Virus record (IMG/VR): IMGVR_UViG_3300013131_000233
Span: 1 to 24,974 of that record
Length of the DNA: 24,974 bases
Direction: 5' to 3' (one strand)
Source of the DNA: a virus
The notes under the pieces are model-generated. The model ran no database searches. It was not told the origin of the DNA and saw only the letters and a program-made list of their open reading frames with translations. Positions 7,972-14,558 of this stretch are shown here, piece by piece. Positions within the stretch are counted from its first letter, which is position 1, and each line of letters starts with the position of its first letter. The translations under genes were made by a program, and so were the position numbers.

Positions 7972-7973
7972 AA

Positions 7974-9296
7974 ATGTCAAAAATAACAATGGAGATTGGA
8001 TCAGTCCCACCCACACCAGCGGCAGGTAAAATTGTTGTCTACCCTAAAAGCGATTTGAAATTATATCAAAAAGATGAAAACGGATTAGAGACTCAATTTG
8101 GTGGAACTAGAGGAATCTTGTCTGGGCCATCAGCACCGACTGGATCAGATGGTGTGGATGGTGATTTTTATATTGAGACAACATCATTAACAATTTACGG
8201 CCCTAAGGCCGCTGGTGTTTGGGGAAGTGGCACGTTAATGATTGGTGCCACAGGTGCTCAAGGCATCCAAGGCATCCAAGGCATCCAAGGCATCCAAGGC
8301 GACACTGGCCCTCAGGGAAATGTTGGCCCTCAAGGAGCGCAAGGCCCATTCGGAGCAACAGGAGCCGATGGAACCGAATGGCTAACAGGATCAGGAGTGC
8401 CAGCAGGTGGCCTTGGGGATGAAAGAGACTTTTATCTCAACACTGACAATGGTGACATATACAAAAAGACCGGCCCGGCAACGTGGTCGTTTGTAACAAA
8501 TATAAGCTCGTTTCTTGGTATAAATGATTTAACCAATAAAGACACTTTAGATATTGACGATTATTTAGTAACCCAAGAGGCGGGTAATACACTTAAAAAA
8601 GTTTCGGCCGTTTCGTTGGCCTACGGAAATGTTGATCGCTATCGCACAGAATATGATGATTTTTTATCCTCCGCAGTAGGGAGTAAACTAAGTTGGACCT
8701 CGGCTACGGCTGGGACTGGTGCTTCTGCACAGATAGGAACTTATGGAGTCAACGGCACAGAAAAAGCCATGGGAGTCGTGCAAATAGATACTGGCACAAC
8801 TAGCACTGGAAGATGCACTTTTAGCAGGGCATTAAATCAATTTTTCTTGGGGTATGCGGCCTTTAATCAATATTGGCGTGTGGCCCTTGAGGCCCTTTCT
8901 AACTCAACTGATCGCTTCATCACCCATATTGGGTTTATTGATAATTCGGGGGCTGGCGAGCATACCGATGGCGTTTACTTTAGGCAAGTTGACAACGTAA
9001 ATTCTGGGAATTGGCAGTGTGTTTGCCGAAATGCAGGCGTTGAAACGGTAGTCAATACGTCGGTATCACCGAATATACAATATAACATTTTTGAAATTGA
9101 CGTGAACGAAGCCGCTAATGAAGTAAACTTTATGATTAATAATGTTCTAGTGGGGACAATAACTACTAACATACCAGGCCCAGCGGCGGCGGTAGGTATT
9201 GGCGTCAAGATTGAGAAGACCGTTGGAGCAGTACAAAGAAACTTGAGCATAGACTATTATGCAGAAAGAATAGAATTTCAATCAGGAGCAAGATAA
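7974..9296 (+). CDS. Second collagen-like fiber protein with putative binding domain
   Basis: A 440-residue fiber protein. Residues 1-62 form a phage-type N-terminal region. GDFYIETTSLTIYGPKAAG (about 63-81) and DFYLNTDNGDIYKKTG (about 152-167) are short beta motifs often found flanking collagen runs in fiber proteins. Gly-X-Y repeats occupy about 91-133 and include a perfect GIQ repeat. Residues 205-440 form a beta-rich domain rich in aromatic and polar residues, which may be lectin-like and bind a surface ligand, though I cannot name its family. AAAGGA at 7959-7964, nine bases before the ATG, supports the start. From about 8160 onward the gene has more CpG and more even codon use than the portal or first fiber gene, suggesting separate origin. 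The stop overlaps the next start as TAATG. Confidence 0.8.
   Translation: MSKITMEIGSVPPTPAAGKIVVYPKSDLKLYQKDENGLETQFGGTRGILSGPSAPTGSDGVDGDFYIETTSLTIYGPKAAGVWGSGTLMIGATGAQGIQGIQGIQGIQGDTGPQGNVGPQGAQGPFGATGADGTEWLTGSGVPAGGLGDERDFYLNTDNGDIYKKTGPATWSFVTNISSFLGINDLTNKDTLDIDDYLVTQEAGNTLKKVSAVSLAYGNVDRYRTEYDDFLSSAVGSKLSWTSATAGTGASAQIGTYGVNGTEKAMGVVQIDTGTTSTGRCTFSRALNQFFLGYAAFNQYWRVALEALSNSTDRFITHIGFIDNSGAGEHTDGVYFRQVDNVNSGNWQCVCRNAGVETVVNTSVSPNIQYNIFEIDVNEAANEVNFMINNVLVGTITTNIPGPAAAVGIGVKIEKTVGAVQRNLSIDYYAERIEFQSGAR
8262..8300 (+). repeat. 9-base tandem repeat, four copies, in collagen-coding DNA
   Basis: Four perfect copies of GGCATCCAA (8262-8297) plus a partial GGC encode Gly-Ile-Gln triplets. 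The unit is a multiple of three, so copy-number change would lengthen or shorten the collagen rod without breaking the frame. Confidence 0.95.
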
Positions 9297-9640
9297 TGCC
9301 TTTTCCGACAACAACACAACAACGTGGTGATTATGAAGCAGACGTTAAGTTTGCTTATGAATTATTTTTTCAATTCAAATTAAAGAATATAAGTGAGGGT
9401 ATCAATGCTCATCAGTCCTTGTGGCTTCACCATAGAACAAAAAAACTCGATGTGAATTTTATGGGCATACCTTTCGAGGTCGATGTCATAAATATGGGTG
9501 GTAGTGGTGACATCCAAACGGCCTGTATATCTCTCATGTATTGCCAGCCAGATGATATGACGCTGCCTTATCATTGGTTAAGTCAAGAGAGACTTAATTG
9601 GCTTGTTAGCGAAATGAAAACTCACTTAGGTTGGCCATGA
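9296..9640 (+). CDS. Hypothetical protein, accessory cassette
   Basis: A 114-residue protein that I do not recognise. It has no signal peptide or membrane segment. The N-terminal half is helical and charged. The middle has a strand-like segment LDVNFMGIPFEVDVINMGG (about 51-69). The C-terminal part contains two cysteines and a tryptophan-rich helix ending HLGWP. The start codon overlaps the fiber stop (TAATG), so it is probably translated by reinitiation after the fiber, which hints at a role with it, for example as a fiber assembly helper. That is inference from coupling alone. Like the end of the fiber gene it is richer in CpG than the portal region. Confidence 0.6.
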   Translation: MPFPTTTQQRGDYEADVKFAYELFFQFKLKNISEGINAHQSLWLHHRTKKLDVNFMGIPFEVDVINMGGSGDIQTACISLMYCQPDDMTLPYHWLSQERLNWLVSEMKTHLGWP

Positions 9641-9876
9641 ACACTACTATTGTTTTTATTTTTGCAACAATAATCGCAATCATAATCTTTGACATTGTTA
9701 TAATTGCAAAAAAGGGCAAATATGAATCAATCAGTGCCCACGTTATCAGAGCGTCCTATAAATATCCATTAATAGTGCTCCTTTTTGGTATAGTTTTAGG
9801 CCACTTGTTTTGGTCTATGAAAACTGAAGACTGGCAAGGAAAAATAAATTGCCAAGACAAAATCAATCATAATTAA
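9637..9876 (+). CDS. Small two-helix membrane protein, possible holin
   Basis: A 79-residue protein with two hydrophobic segments. The first is about residues 3-22 (Ile/Phe-rich, right after the N-terminus). The second is about 43-58 and contains the motif GIVLGHLFW. A basic loop separates them (AKKGKYES...RASYKYP) and the tail is polar and charged. The frame is open from a TTG at 9631, but TTAGG at 9626-9630 is spaced six bases from the ATG at 9637, making that the better start. It overlaps the previous stop as ATGA. Two-helix topology and size fit class II holins, and small membrane proteins of this kind occur in phage structural regions, but no lysis enzyme is present beside it. The holin reading is a hypothesis. 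Confidence 0.68.
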   Translation: MNTTIVFIFATIIAIIIFDIVIIAKKGKYESISAHVIRASYKYPLIVLLFGIVLGHLFWSMKTEDWQGKINCQDKINHN

Positions 9877-9934
9877 TTTTATATTATTATTTTTTTTATT
9901 GATTTAAACTGTAATAAAAAACATGGAGGTAAAA

Positions 9935-10183
9935 ATGGATAAAACTTTAAAAACCATTCTTGTTGCCTTTATGGTTGGTGGAATAGCAAACGGAATTATA
10001 ACATGGAGAGAGTTTGCTGTAGCACAAAACAAAATTTTAAACATAGAAAAAAGCCAAGAAGAACTAAAAGACGATTATAAAAAATCTCTTGATAAAATTG
10101 ATTCAAAATTAAATAATTTTAGCAATGACATTACCGATCTTAAGGTAAAGACAACTCAGATACATGAAAGAATTATTAAATAA
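9935..10183 (+). CDS. Small membrane-anchored coiled-coil protein
   Basis: An 82-residue protein with one N-terminal hydrophobic helix (about residues 5-22, LKTILVAFMVGGIANGIITW region). A long charged helix follows (about 28-80) with heptad-like spacing of Leu, Ile and Val, predicted to form a coiled coil. The topology, an anchored N-terminus and a helical soluble domain, resembles an inner-membrane spanin or an XhlA-like accessory, although it is short for Rz and XhlA has the reverse order. An earlier in-frame ATG at 9923 is rejected because GGAGG at 9925-9929 overlaps it. That same GGAGG sits five bases before the ATG at 9935. It lies just downstream of the two-helix protein and may work with it. 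Confidence 0.68.
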   Translation: MDKTLKTILVAFMVGGIANGIITWREFAVAQNKILNIEKSQEELKDDYKKSLDKIDSKLNNFSNDITDLKVKTTQIHERIIK

Positions 10184-10199
10184 AAAATAAGGATTGGTT

Positions 10200-10883
10200 G
10201 TGATAGTAACACTTGCAGACATGAAAACTAGGTTAGGGATTTCAGATAATTCTCAAGATGCATTTTTAACCAGTGAAATAAATATAATGACAGAAGCAAT
10301 AAATTCATATTGTGGAAGAGTGTTTGAGCAAGGAAGTTATGTTCAAACATTTTACTCTGATGATTATGAAAACCTTGTAACCAGTAAATGCTTTATCGAT
10401 ACATTTATTTATCCAATAGTCAGCATAACTCACGTTAAAGAAAAACAACAACAGAGCAATGGTTCTTTTGTTGAAACCGTAATTCCTGCCACAGAATATA
10501 GATTAAACAAACCTCTTGGAAGATTAATAAAAACTGAAGTCGGGTCACCTACAGAATGGTTTCAAGAATATGGCCACCCTTCTCTGGTTGAAGTTTCTTA
10601 TTCTGCTGGTTTTGCAACAGTTCCACTTCCGGTTCAAGAAGTTTGTTATGCTCTTGTTGGTGAAAGATATAATAAAAAACAGGCCGGTGTTGATTTAAAT
10701 TTTGGTAGCAATGTTCAAAGAATATCAATCCCTGGTGTTTTTTCTCTGGATTATGATTTTTCACTTCAAACCAATGAAGTGAAAAATACTTTTGGAGCAA
10801 TCCTTGGTGATCAAAAAAACATTCTTGATTTTTACTTATCAGACAGAAGAATTGTTGGAGATATAAGGCCAATTTATGTCTAG
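10200..10883 (+). CDS. Head-tail connector (gp6-like adaptor)
   Basis: A connector ring protein that docks under the portal and begins the neck. The 227-residue product opens with a helical segment typical of HK97 gp6-like and phiE125 gp8-like adaptors: TLADMKTRLGISDNSQDAFL, then helices leading to INSYCGRVFE (about 33-42). A beta-rich middle follows, with YPIVSITHVKE and TEYRLNKPLGRL strands. The C-terminal helical part contains EVCYALVGERYNKKQ. The frame also contains a TTG at 10194, but AAGGA at 10189-10193 would then touch it. The GTG at 10200 has six-base spacing and is preferred. The gene overlaps the next one by eight bases. The family call is good; the start is moderately certain. Confidence 0.82.
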   Translation: MIVTLADMKTRLGISDNSQDAFLTSEINIMTEAINSYCGRVFEQGSYVQTFYSDDYENLVTSKCFIDTFIYPIVSITHVKEKQQQSNGSFVETVIPATEYRLNKPLGRLIKTEVGSPTEWFQEYGHPSLVEVSYSAGFATVPLPVQEVCYALVGERYNKKQAGVDLNFGSNVQRISIPGVFSLDYDFSLQTNEVKNTFGAILGDQKNILDFYLSDRRIVGDIRPIYV

Positions 10884-11196
10884 TTTAAATAATTTATTTT
10901 GTTACATTATAAATCTAAAAGGTAAGACTGTTACGATCAAACGAGGAACCAACGAATATAATGTAATGATGGCACAATCTCATTATTTCAGAAATTCAGA
11001 ATCAATTGAAGAGTCAGTTGTTACCGGCCAGGAATATGTTGTGTCTAAAAAAAGTTTAGACGATGTTACTTTTCCAGTTCCACCAAAAATCGGTGACTAT
11101 GTTTTATTTCCAGAAAAGCAAAGGGCCATAAAAGAAGTATCTCCAATGGAAGGTCTTAAAGGCATTGTTATAGGATATAGGCTGAGGTTTGGTTAA
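10876..11196 (+). CDS. Head closure / head-tail adaptor protein (stopper-like)
   Basis: A 106-residue small, beta-rich protein with an SH3-like or barrel character: GKTVTIKRGTNEYNV (about 15-29), a variable loop, then PVPPKIGDYVLFPEKQRAI (about 68-86) and the final strand GIVIGYRLRFG. The motif in which a Pro-Lys-Ile-Gly-Asp-Tyr-Val sequence precedes a barrel strand is typical of phage head-closure proteins of the gp7/gp16 type, which seal the connector after packaging. It overlaps the connector gene by eight bases and touches the next gene through TAATG, so the three are probably translationally coupled. The assignment rests on size, fold impression and synteny, not on a catalytic motif. Confidence 0.68.
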   Translation: MSSLNNLFCYIINLKGKTVTIKRGTNEYNVMMAQSHYFRNSESIEESVVTGQEYVVSKKSLDDVTFPVPPKIGDYVLFPEKQRAIKEVSPMEGLKGIVIGYRLRFG

Positions 11197-12038
11197 TGGA
11201 TGTAGCTTTTTCTTACTCTATTAAAGACTCAGGAAAAGGCGTTAATGTTAAAGACCTTGAAAATGATCTAACTGGTGCAAAAACATTTGAAAATTTTTTA
11301 ATAACATTAAAAAAGTTCCATTTAAAAACGTCAAGAAGTGTATTAAAAGAAGAACAGGTAAAAGGTTTTGATAAATACCCTAGAGTTATTGTTGATAATA
11401 GAAAAGATGTTCCAATAATAAATGTTAAAGATTTTGGTAAAATAGAATTTTTTGCAAGGGCCGTTGTGTCTGAATCTATTTTACAAATATTTGATGAAAT
11501 AGAAAAAAGATCACCAGTTGACACAGGTCAATACAGGGCAAGTAATGTTGTTTTCTTCAACAAAAAACTTGTGGCAAAAAATAAAGCAGAGTTGAGAACA
11601 TTTCTTGAGACACACCAAAAAACAGTTGGTTTCAAATTAAAAGACACCATTAGGTTTATTAATACAACTCCATACGCAAGAAGACTTGAATATATGGGTG
11701 GCAGAAGATCGCTAACTGGTGACTTTAAGGGAAGTAACCGTGTTTTTGGTGGAAGAAAAATAAAGTCTAAAAAGACTGGAAGGATATTAAAGAGGCCTAA
11801 TGGAGCATATTATTTGGCCTTTGTTCTGGCAAAAAATAAATTTAGTGGAATATCAAGATTTATTAAATTTGTTTTCTTGCCAAATGGTGCCGATGGAATA
11901 AACATTGATCCATTGCCAGGTGAAAAACCATTGGTTTTTAAAAAAGGTAAAGGTGCAGGTAGGCCCTATCTTTTTCCGTCAATTATTATAAGATTGTCGG
12001 ATCGGGGAATAATAGAAAAAGGTGTGGAGTATGAGTAG
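11196..12038 (+). CDS. HK97 gp10-like neck / tail completion protein, long form
   Basis: A 280-residue neck protein. The diagnostic gp10-like pattern is present: a helix ending in EKRSPVDTGQYRASN (about 107-121), then NTTPYARRLEYMGG (about 155-168), and near the C-terminus GRPYLFPSII. These match the 'sPvdTG.lr.s', 'apYa..lE.g' and 'rpf..pa' blocks of the family. It is roughly twice the usual length of about 140 residues. The extra material is an N-terminal region of about 90 residues and an internal basic segment (about 170-205) with many Lys and Arg. It overlaps the following gene by eight bases. The job is probably to help join the head and tail or complete the tail end; the function of the extra parts is unknown. 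Confidence 0.78.
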   Translation: MDVAFSYSIKDSGKGVNVKDLENDLTGAKTFENFLITLKKFHLKTSRSVLKEEQVKGFDKYPRVIVDNRKDVPIINVKDFGKIEFFARAVVSESILQIFDEIEKRSPVDTGQYRASNVVFFNKKLVAKNKAELRTFLETHQKTVGFKLKDTIRFINTTPYARRLEYMGGRRSLTGDFKGSNRVFGGRKIKSKKTGRILKRPNGAYYLAFVLAKNKFSGISRFIKFVFLPNGADGINIDPLPGEKPLVFKKGKGAGRPYLFPSIIIRLSDRGIIEKGVEYE

Positions 12039-12495
12039 CCTTAACGTAAGAAATGATATTAAAGCTTTTTTTGCCATTGAAGCACCAACGGAAAATATTA
12101 TTGATATAACTGCCATTTATGGCGAGTTGTCTGATGCCTTACTGGATAACACTCCATCGATAGGGCCAGAAGACAATTGGGTTGGTATTGATTTTATTCC
12201 AAGTGACGAAGAACCAGTTGGTTTGCATGCTAACAACACCCAGGGAAGATACAGGGAATATGGAATTGTAATGATCCATGTTGTCGAAAAGGTTATTAGT
12301 GGAGTAGATTTTGTCGATAGCATACTCCAAAGAAGTGAAGCGATCAGAGATAGTTTTAGAGGGCAACGGATTAATAATATTATTATTCAGTCGGTTACTC
12401 CACCAAACTTTAAGTCAGGTGCAACGCTTCAAATGGAAGACGGTTATCAGTCAGCTACATTTACTTTAGCGTATTATGCTGACATAAATTTATAG
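12031..12495 (+). CDS. Tail terminator protein (DUF4128-like)
   Basis: A 154-residue protein in the usual tail-terminator slot, immediately before the tube gene. It probably caps the tube when the tape measure is fully covered and presents the tail to the head. The sequence begins with a helix (NVRNDIKAFFAI). It has the pattern GRYREYGIVMIHVVEKVISG (about 69-88), a helix DFVDSILQRSEAIRDSFRGQ (about 90-109), and a final strand YQSATFTLAYYADINL, a topology like gpU-type and DUF4128 terminators. A GTG at 12022 is in frame but would put the ribosome site inside the gene. AAGG at 12019-12022, eight bases from the ATG at 12031, supports that ATG. It overlaps the previous gene by eight bases. Confidence 0.72.
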   Translation: MSSLNVRNDIKAFFAIEAPTENIIDITAIYGELSDALLDNTPSIGPEDNWVGIDFIPSDEEPVGLHANNTQGRYREYGIVMIHVVEKVISGVDFVDSILQRSEAIRDSFRGQRINNIIIQSVTPPNFKSGATLQMEDGYQSATFTLAYYADINL

Positions 12496-12538
12496 TTGTG
12501 TTTAAATTAATTATTATTTTTAAAAAAGGACAATAAAA

Positions 12539-13723
12539 ATGTCATCATCAAACAGAATCAGAATTACTTCTATAGCAGAATCAACCTATGGCGTAACTCC
12601 AGGTGTGGGGAATTTTAACACAACAAGATACACTTCTGAAAGTTTGTCTGGGACTCCAGAAACTACAGAATCACAAGAAATTAGATCAGACAGACTTTCT
12701 TCTGGCCAGACTGTTGTTGGCCTGACTGTTGGTGGAGATTTAAATGGCGAATTGTCGAAAGATGCAGCCTTTGAAGCTTTCTTAGAATCTGCTATGTATT
12801 CAACATGGATTACAAGTGTTGCGGTAAACGCAGACCTTGATGTTGATGTTGTAAACAAAGAATTAACCAGGGTGGCAGGAAACTGGAACAGTGATGTTTT
12901 TGTTGGTGCCGTTTTAACTCTTACTGGTTTTGCAAACTCTGTAAACAACACTCAAGTAATGGTTATGGAAATTGTTTCAAACACAGTAATTAAATTTGCT
13001 GGCCCAGACACCATGGTTGATGAAAACGATACTGGAAATACTTTTAAAGTGGCAGATTATTTGGCCATTGGAACAACAACAAAATCATTCTCAATGGAAA
13101 AGGCCTTCCAAGATTTAACAAACAAAGCGATCAATTACACTGGTATGATTGTTGGAAGTTTGTCTTTAAATATTGCCTACGGTTCAATAGCAACATATTC
13201 ACTCAGCTTTAGTGGTAATGGCCATGAACCAGTTGATGCTGCTGCCGACTTTATGACAGATGGAAGAACCATCAACGCAGCTTCAACAACCAATACTCTT
13301 AATGGTTCAGTTGATATGCCATTTTTCTGTAATAGCGCAGGTGGAAATTTTGAAGACTCTCCATTCTGTATTCAGTCAATCACAATTAACTTGAATAACA
13401 ATTTAAGGCCACAAACTTGTATAGGCCAGGCTGCCCCAGATTTTCACAATGCTGGAAAAGCTGGAGTTGAAGCATCAATGACGGCTTACCTTGAAGACTC
13501 TGATTGGGCCTTATTGGATAGCAAAATAACTCAAGAACCATTTAAGGTTGGTGGTATCGTTAAGAACTCTTCTGGTGGTTATGGTTTTTATATTCCAGCA
13601 TTACAAGTTAGTTTTGACGATCCAGCTTCAGCAGGTGAAAACCAAGACGTATTCTTAAATATGTCTGGTGTTGGAAAAGTTGGTTCAAACAGCGAAAAAT
13701 CTCTTTACATTTTCAGATTCTAA
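12539..13723 (+). CDS. Major tail tube protein
   Basis: A 394-residue tube subunit of the Phage_tube_2-type family, which stacks as hexamers around the tape measure. The N-terminus SNRIRITSIAESTYGVTP (about 4-21) followed by YTSESLSGTPETTESQEIRS (about 31-50) is a highly characteristic opening for this family. GLTVGGDLNGELS (about 61-73) then matches the conserved block before the body of the beta sandwich. It is longer than minimal tube proteins and may carry an inserted Ig-like or decoration domain (about 95-155, rich in Val, Asn and Asp). AAGGA at 12526-12530, eight bases from the ATG, and a 43-base gap upstream set it apart from the overlapping connector genes, in keeping with strong expression. 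Tail assembly chaperone genes follow. Confidence 0.9.
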   Translation: MSSSNRIRITSIAESTYGVTPGVGNFNTTRYTSESLSGTPETTESQEIRSDRLSSGQTVVGLTVGGDLNGELSKDAAFEAFLESAMYSTWITSVAVNADLDVDVVNKELTRVAGNWNSDVFVGAVLTLTGFANSVNNTQVMVMEIVSNTVIKFAGPDTMVDENDTGNTFKVADYLAIGTTTKSFSMEKAFQDLTNKAINYTGMIVGSLSLNIAYGSIATYSLSFSGNGHEPVDAAADFMTDGRTINAASTTNTLNGSVDMPFFCNSAGGNFEDSPFCIQSITINLNNNLRPQTCIGQAAPDFHNAGKAGVEASMTAYLEDSDWALLDSKITQEPFKVGGIVKNSSGGYGFYIPALQVSFDDPASAGENQDVFLNMSGVGKVGSNSEKSLYIFRF

Positions 13724-13752
13724 TTAACACACACACTAAAAACGGAGGGACT

Positions 13753-14160
13753 ATGCAATCTAATTTGGACGCACTTTTTAAAACAAGCAAAGAACTTGAG
13801 AAATCTGGTAGGTGGTATGAGATTAACGACCGAACCTCTTTCCTGGTTAAAAGATATGGTGGTTCAAATTCAAAAAAGCTTGAAGAAAGTTTTGCAAAAC
13901 ATTACAGACCTTACGCTGCCATAATCGAGAGAAATGGCTTACCTGAAGAAAAAACAAATGAAATTTTGGCGACGATCTTTGTAGAAAGTTGTTTGATTGA
14001 CTGGAAAGGAATTGACATTGATGGAAAAAAAGATGTTCCATACAATCAAGAGTTGGCAATTAAACTATTCCAACTCCTTCCAGATTTGCTGAAGACTCTT
14101 ATGGAGTATGCACAACAACCTGGATACTACAAGGAAGAGTTAGAACAAGCGGGAAACTAA
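13753..14160 (+). CDS. Tail assembly chaperone, short form (gpG-like)
   Basis: A 135-residue helical, acidic/basic mixed protein between the tube and tape measure genes, exactly where lambda G lies. It should bind tube protein and the tape measure during tail assembly and then leave. There is no catalytic motif; the helices WYEINDRTSFLVKRYGG and FAKHYRPYAAIIERNGLPEE resemble tail assembly chaperones of siphophages. It has the strongest ribosome site in the area (GGAGG at 13744-13748, five bases from the ATG), fitting the excess of G over GT. Its last codons, GGA AAC before TAA, form a slippery heptamer with the preceding G that predicts a longer -1 frameshift product. Confidence 0.85.
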   Translation: MQSNLDALFKTSKELEKSGRWYEINDRTSFLVKRYGGSNSKKLEESFAKHYRPYAAIIERNGLPEEKTNEILATIFVESCLIDWKGIDIDGKKDVPYNQELAIKLFQLLPDLLKTLMEYAQQPGYYKEELEQAGN

Positions 14161-14186
14161 TAAAAAGATACCTTCTTTGGTATCTT
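14151..14186 (+). promoter_or_regulatory. Programmed -1 ribosomal frameshift signal (slippery site plus stem-loop)
   Basis: The heptamer G GGA AAC (14151-14157) is in the correct phase, X XXY YYZ, with the gpG-like frame and lies immediately before its TAA. Seven bases downstream is a perfect 8-bp stem, AAGATACC (14165-14172) with GGTATCTT (14179-14186), enclosing a six-base loop. The -1 frame is open from here to 14558. Lambda and most long-tailed phages use such a shift (GGGAAAG in lambda) to make GT. The stem could be read as a weak terminator, but no T-run follows directly and its spacing fits a frameshift stimulator. Confidence 0.9.
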
Positions 14187-14558
14187 GAGTTTTCTGATAG
14201 TTTAGAATTTTACTACAATTTTTTACTTCCTAATGGAAAAATAACTCCAGACAGAATGGAACCAGAGATAGGGCCATTGTCATTCTACGTTCAATGTTTT
14301 TTTGAATTAAGCACATCAAGGCAATCTGGCCTTGGTGTTGCACCTATTTCATTTGAACAAATATATAAATTTGCTATTATTAATGAATTAGAGGATTATC
14401 ACTCTTTTAATTATTTAATAAGAGTTTTAGATGGGTGTTACTTAAAGTTTCACTCAGAAAAACAAAAGGCCAAACAAAATGCCTCAACAAACAGAAGTCA
14501 GGGCAATACGGATAGAGGTAAAGTCGTCGGGGCAAGGCGAAATAAAAAGATTAAATAA
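14157..14558 (+). CDS. Tail assembly chaperone frameshift extension (T part of gpGT-like fusion)
   Basis: This is the -1 frame continuation of the gpG-like gene. After the slip at 14151-14157 translation would continue as LIKRYLLWYLEFSDSLEF and so on for 133 residues, giving a GT-like fusion of 268 residues. An ATG at 14256 exists in this frame but has no Shine-Dalgarno, and 33 codons of open frame precede it, so I do not treat it as an independent start. The extension has a conserved-looking helical part (FYVQCFFELSTSRQSGLGVA) and a basic tail with KAKQNASTNRSQG and ARRNKKIK, as expected for a domain that binds the tape measure. Its last 80 bases overlap the tape measure gene in another frame. 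Confidence 0.85.
   Translation, partial: LIKRYLLWYLEFSDSLEFYYNFLLPNGKITPDRMEPEIGPLSFYVQCFFELSTSRQSGLGVAPISFEQIYKFAIINELEDYHSFNYLIRVLDGCYLKFHSEKQKAKQNASTNRSQGNTDRGKVVGARRNKKIK

Noticed and set aside
8262-8300. CRISPR-like short repeats
   Set aside because: Units are 9 bases with no spacers and lie within a collagen reading frame, so this is a coding microsatellite.
8219-8422. Repetitive + strand ORF rich in Arg-His-Pro over the collagen-coding DNA
   Set aside because: It is the alternative-frame reading of the 9-base repeat and flanking Gly-X-Y codons, not a separate gene.
14165-14186. Stem-loop as a terminator after the gpG-like gene
   Set aside because: The stem is AT-rich, no uninterrupted T-run follows directly, and its distance from GGGAAAC matches a frameshift stimulator.
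14256-14558. Independent 100-residue gene starting at ATG 14256
   Set aside because: No Shine-Dalgarno precedes this ATG, and the frame is open back to the slippery site. It is better explained as the second half of the -1 frameshift product.
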